In this document: in pieces, positions 61,928 to 64,000 of the stretch
Position numbering within the stretch: position 1 is the first letter of the stretch
Layout of the letters: every line of letters starts with the position of its first letter
Origin: Cellulomonas sp. Root930
Lineage (GTDB): Bacteria; Actinomycetota; Actinomycetes; Actinomycetales; Cellulomonadaceae
Assembly (NCBI GenBank): GCA_001429255.1
Contig: LMJI01000001.1
Location: forward strand, 2,707,879 to 2,771,878
Direction of reading: 5' to 3'
DNA: 64,000 nucleotides
The notes under the pieces: generated by a model
The model's input: the letters and a program-made list of their open reading frames with translations, nothing else
Database searches by the model: none
Told to the model about the DNA's origin: nothing
Position numbers and translations under genes: made by a program

Positions 61928-63076
61928 TCAGCGGAAGCGCGTCATGTGCGTCTGGACGTTGGCGACGTAGCGCCGCGTGTCCGCGAACATCCCGTTCTTC
62001 TTCACCGACGCCGCACCCTGGTAGTAGCCGGCGATCGCCGTGGGGAGGTCGGGGGCGTTGCTCACGAGCGCGCGCAGGATGGCCACGCCCGCGGTGACGT
62101 TGTCGTCCGGGTTCACCAGGTTGAGCTGGCGCCCGACGAGGTCCGACGCCCACTGGCCGGACGTGGGGATCACCTGCATGGTCCCGATGGCGTTGGCGGG
62201 GGAGACCACCGCGTGCTTGAACCCGGACTCCTGGAACGCGACGGCCTGGGCGAGTGCCGGGTCGACACCCAGGGCACGGGCCGTCGCGGCGACCTTGGCC
62301 TGCATCTCGGCCTTCGAGGGCGTGCCCGAGCTGCGCAGGGTGGTGAGGTTCGCGTTCGCGGCGGCGACGACGGAGTCGGCGTAGGTGCGTCCGGCGAACG
62401 TGTTGCCCACCGCCGCGGGCGCAGGTGCGGCGGCCGGGACCGGGACGGTGAGGGTCTGCCCGATGCGGATCAGCGCGCGGGAGTCGAGGCCGTTGGCAGC
62501 GACGATCGCGGCGACGGTGGCACCGTGCTTGGCGGCGATGGCGGTGACCGTCTCCCCGGACCGCACGGTGTGCGAGACGGATCCTGCCGCCTGGGCGGCG
62601 GCGGCCGGGGCGGGTGCGGCTGCGGCTGCTGCGGTGGACCCCGGGACCGTGAGCGTCTGGCCGACGCGGATGAAGGCGCGTGCGTCGAGCCCGTTCGCCG
62701 CCACGATCGCCTGCACGGAGGTCCCGAGCTTCGCGGCGATGTGGCTCACCGTGTCTCCCGACGCGACCGTGTACGACCCTGCGGCCGGGGCTACGGCGGC
62801 GGGTGCGGCGGCGGGGGCCGCGGAGGACGACGTCGGGATCGTCAGCACCTGCCCGATGCGGATGCGCGACACGTCTGCGAGGGCGTTGGCGCGGGCGATG
62901 GCCGCCACGGTGGTGCCGGTGCGGGTCGCGATGTGGCTGACGGTGTCCCCGGAGCGGACCGTGTAGGCGTCGTCGGCATGTGCGGCGCCCCCGGTCGCGG
63001 TCACGCCGACGACAGCGAGCGCGAGGGTCGCGCCGGTCCCGCTGGCGACTCGGCGGGCGGTGGCGTGGTGCGACAT
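61928..63076 (-). CDS. LysM-repeat lytic transglycosylase
   Basis: 382 residues. Signal peptide (about 1-35), three LysM domains (about 37-85, 100-148, 168-216), each with YTV..GDTVSHIA/SHTVRSGETVTAIA and RIGQTLTVP, separated by Ala/Pro linkers, then an SLT-type domain (about 245-382) with QAVAFQESGFKHAVVSPANAIGTMQVIP, whose Glu (QES) is the catalytic acid. It should bind and cleave peptidoglycan outside the cell. AGGTAGG precedes the ATG. It lies between the PASTA kinase and the Rv2175c-type gene. Confidence 0.94.
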   Translation of the reverse strand: MSHHATARRVASGTGATLALAVVGVTATGGAAHADDAYTVRSGDTVSHIATRTGTTVAAIARANALADVSRIRIGQVLTIPTSSSAAPAAAPAAVAPAAGSYTVASGDTVSHIAAKLGTSVQAIVAANGLDARAFIRVGQTLTVPGSTAAAAAAPAPAAAAQAAGSVSHTVRSGETVTAIAAKHGATVAAIVAANGLDSRALIRIGQTLTVPVPAAAPAPAAVGNTFAGRTYADSVVAAANANLTTLRSSGTPSKAEMQAKVAATARALGVDPALAQAVAFQESGFKHAVVSPANAIGTMQVIPTSGQWASDLVGRQLNLVNPDDNVTAGVAILRALVSNAPDLPTAIAGYYQGAASVKKNGMFADTRRYVANVQTHMTRFR

Positions 63077-63178
63077 GGGGCCTACCTCATGGTGCGAAAG
63101 TGAACGGATGGTGCCTGTGTGACTGGAGTGACAGAATGCGAACGTATCCGAATACGGCACGCGGGGAAAGCGCACGGG

Positions 63179-63200
63179 TGAATTGCGCCGGTGTAATTCA
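63179..63200. promoter_or_regulatory. Inverted repeat in the intergenic region 63077-63220
   Basis: TGAATT and AATTCA form 6-bp arms with a 10-bp spacer; a shorter CGTAT/ATACG pair lies at about 63142-63155. The region separates two divergent genes and holds no ORF; it is the most AT-rich stretch of the right end. Confidence 0.35.
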
Positions 63201-63220
63201 TCGATGCGTACTCTTGTCGG

Positions 63221-63634
63221 GTGAACGATTCTGCAGAGACCCTCGACCGGCTGGTCGACGAGTGGCTCACCGTCCCTGATGTTGCCGACCGGCTCGGCCT
63301 CGACGCCTCCAAGGTGCGCCGGATCGTGCAGGAGCGCCGGATCATCGGCGTCCGCCGTGGCGACCCGCGAGTGTTCTCGATCCCGGGCTCGTTCCTCGTG
63401 CCGGGACACCTCGCCAACCCGTCGCAGCCGACGAACCGGGACCCGGACCAGCCGTGGGCGGTGCTCGCCTCGCTCCAGGGCACGCTGACGGTCCTGTCGG
63501 ACGCCGGGTTCACCGACGAGGCAGCCATCGAGTGGCTCTTCACGCCCGACGACTCGCTGCCGGGCACGCCGATCGACGCACTGCGCGCCGGCCGCAAGAC
63601 CGAGATCCGCCGCCGGGCAGCCGCGGAGCTCTGA
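63221..63634 (+). CDS. Rv2175c-type winged-helix DNA-binding protein
   Basis: 137 residues. An N-terminal HTH (EWLTVPDVADRLGLDASKVRRIVQERRIIGVRRGD) is followed by a conserved C-terminal region (VLASLQGTLTVLSDAGFTDEAAIEWLFTPDDSLPGTPIDALRAGRKTEIRRRAA). This matches the Rv2175c family; in mycobacteria that protein is a substrate of PknL, encoded 1.3 kb away here. GTG 63221 is 6 nt after TACTCT (leaderless). Phosphorylation is inferred from relatives. Confidence 0.9.
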   Translation: MNDSAETLDRLVDEWLTVPDVADRLGLDASKVRRIVQERRIIGVRRGDPRVFSIPGSFLVPGHLANPSQPTNRDPDQPWAVLASLQGTLTVLSDAGFTDEAAIEWLFTPDDSLPGTPIDALRAGRKTEIRRRAAAEL

Positions 63635-63638
63635 GGGC

Positions 63639-64000
63639 TCAGGCGCGCCGGTCGACCGCCGCGTGCGCCAGCCCGACCAGCTGGGAGCGCGCCGGTTCGG
63701 CCCACGGGCGCTGGTCCATGAGGGTGAACGCGCGGCCGGCGAGGTCCTCGATCAGGGTCTCGACGTCGTCGGGCGCCCCGGTGCTCCGGATGGCGTCGGC
63801 GAGGACCGTCACGTCGGCCTCGGTGAGTGAGCGGTCGCCGAGCCGCTCGCGCAGCAGCCGCACCGTGGCGTCGTCGGAACCTGCACGCGCGCGGGCGACC
63901 GCTCGCGCCGCCAGGACCGTCCGCTTGCCCTCGCGCAGGTCGTCGCCCGCCGGCTTGCCCGTGGTCTGCGGGTCGCCGAAGACGCCGAGCAGGTCGTCGC
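63639..64000 (-). CDS. Polyprenyl diphosphate synthase, C-terminal part (cut by window edge)
   Basis: About 119 C-terminal residues are visible. They contain the second aspartate-rich motif with its usual context, DDLLGVFGDPQTTGKPAGDDLREGKRTVLAARA, then the helical C-terminus. This is an IdsA/GGPP-synthase-type enzyme of isoprenoid synthesis. The N-terminal half lies beyond 64000. It is convergent with the Rv2175c-type gene, as I recall for mycobacterial idsA2. Confidence 0.9.
   Translation of the reverse strand, partial: DDLLGVFGDPQTTGKPAGDDLREGKRTVLAARAVARARAGSDDATVRLLRERLGDRSLTEADVTVLADAIRSTGAPDDVETLIEDLAGRAFTLMDQRPWAEPARSQLVGLAHAAVDRRA

Noticed and set aside
61928..63076. CRISPR-like repeats
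   Set aside because: The periodic sequence is the three LysM coding repeats with Ala/Pro linkers, not spaced direct repeats.
63077..63220. c-di-AMP (ydaO) riboswitch before the LysM gene
   Set aside because: Such genes are often under this riboswitch, but the conserved core sequences are not present and the leader is short.
1..64000. tRNA, rRNA, insertion sequences or prophage genes
   Set aside because: None found by eye: no T-loop/acceptor pattern, transposase motif or integrase; the window appears free of mobile elements.

Overview
The window is about 64 kb of very GC-rich, densely packed chromosome. The codon pattern, the actinobacterial families (DUF4191, DUF3043, RDD, MMPL, PknL-type kinase, ErpA-TusA cluster, bcc-aa3 respiratory genes) and the many leaderless starts point to an actinomycete. 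A member of Micrococcales close to Cellulomonas is my inference, not something the sequence proves. There are no rRNA or tRNA genes, no CRISPR array and no transposase. Both edges cut genes: a PGM1-related ATP-grasp ligase on the left and a polyprenyl diphosphate synthase on the right.

Left part (1-10.6 kb). A leftward operon of overlapping genes encodes a hybrid histidine kinase, a receiver protein, a receiver-nucleotide cyclase and a PGM1-type ligase. It starts beside a small rightward ORF whose product ends in a doubled Trp-Cys-Trp motif. An alpha/beta hydrolase with a palindrome on its promoter follows. Next comes the block glnA, RDD protein, DUF4191 protein, lipA and lipB (nitrogen assimilation and lipoate synthesis), with a GlnR-type site upstream of glnA.

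Middle part (10.1-35 kb). About 5.6 kb of accessory-looking genes follows lipB: a MarR repressor and divergent MMPL exporter, a Gfo/Idh oxidoreductase, a membrane pseudokinase and a rifamycin ADP-ribosyltransferase. The core order then resumes with an epimerase, sucB (two lipoyl domains), lpdA and pepA, then pyrD, a MocR/YczE locus, DUF3043, an M20 peptidase, nadA, glycerate kinase, erpA, and an unusual cysteine-desulfurase homologue coupled to TusA.

Respiratory part (35-44.3 kb). ctaC-ctaD-ctaF and two tandem META lipoproteins run rightward. ctaE-qcrC-qcrA-qcrB runs leftward towards them, with a superoxide dismutase gene in between. Together they give a complete bcc-aa3 electron transfer unit.

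Right part (44.3-64 kb). A receiver-like gene is coupled to trpD, and an exonuclease/GIY-YIG gene to an AsnC-type effector-domain gene. Then come a LysR regulator, a secreted streptogrisin-type protease, an NYN protein, a long-chain acyl-CoA ligase, a ROK glucokinase, an acyltransferase, a PPi-type phosphofructokinase overlapping a class II DAHP synthase, a PASTA-domain kinase (PknL type), a LysM transglycosylase, an Rv2175c-type DNA-binding protein and the partial prenyl synthase. As I recall it, much of this order matches the Mycobacterium tuberculosis Rv2173-Rv2220 region, so the window looks like a conserved actinobacterial backbone with a few insertions.
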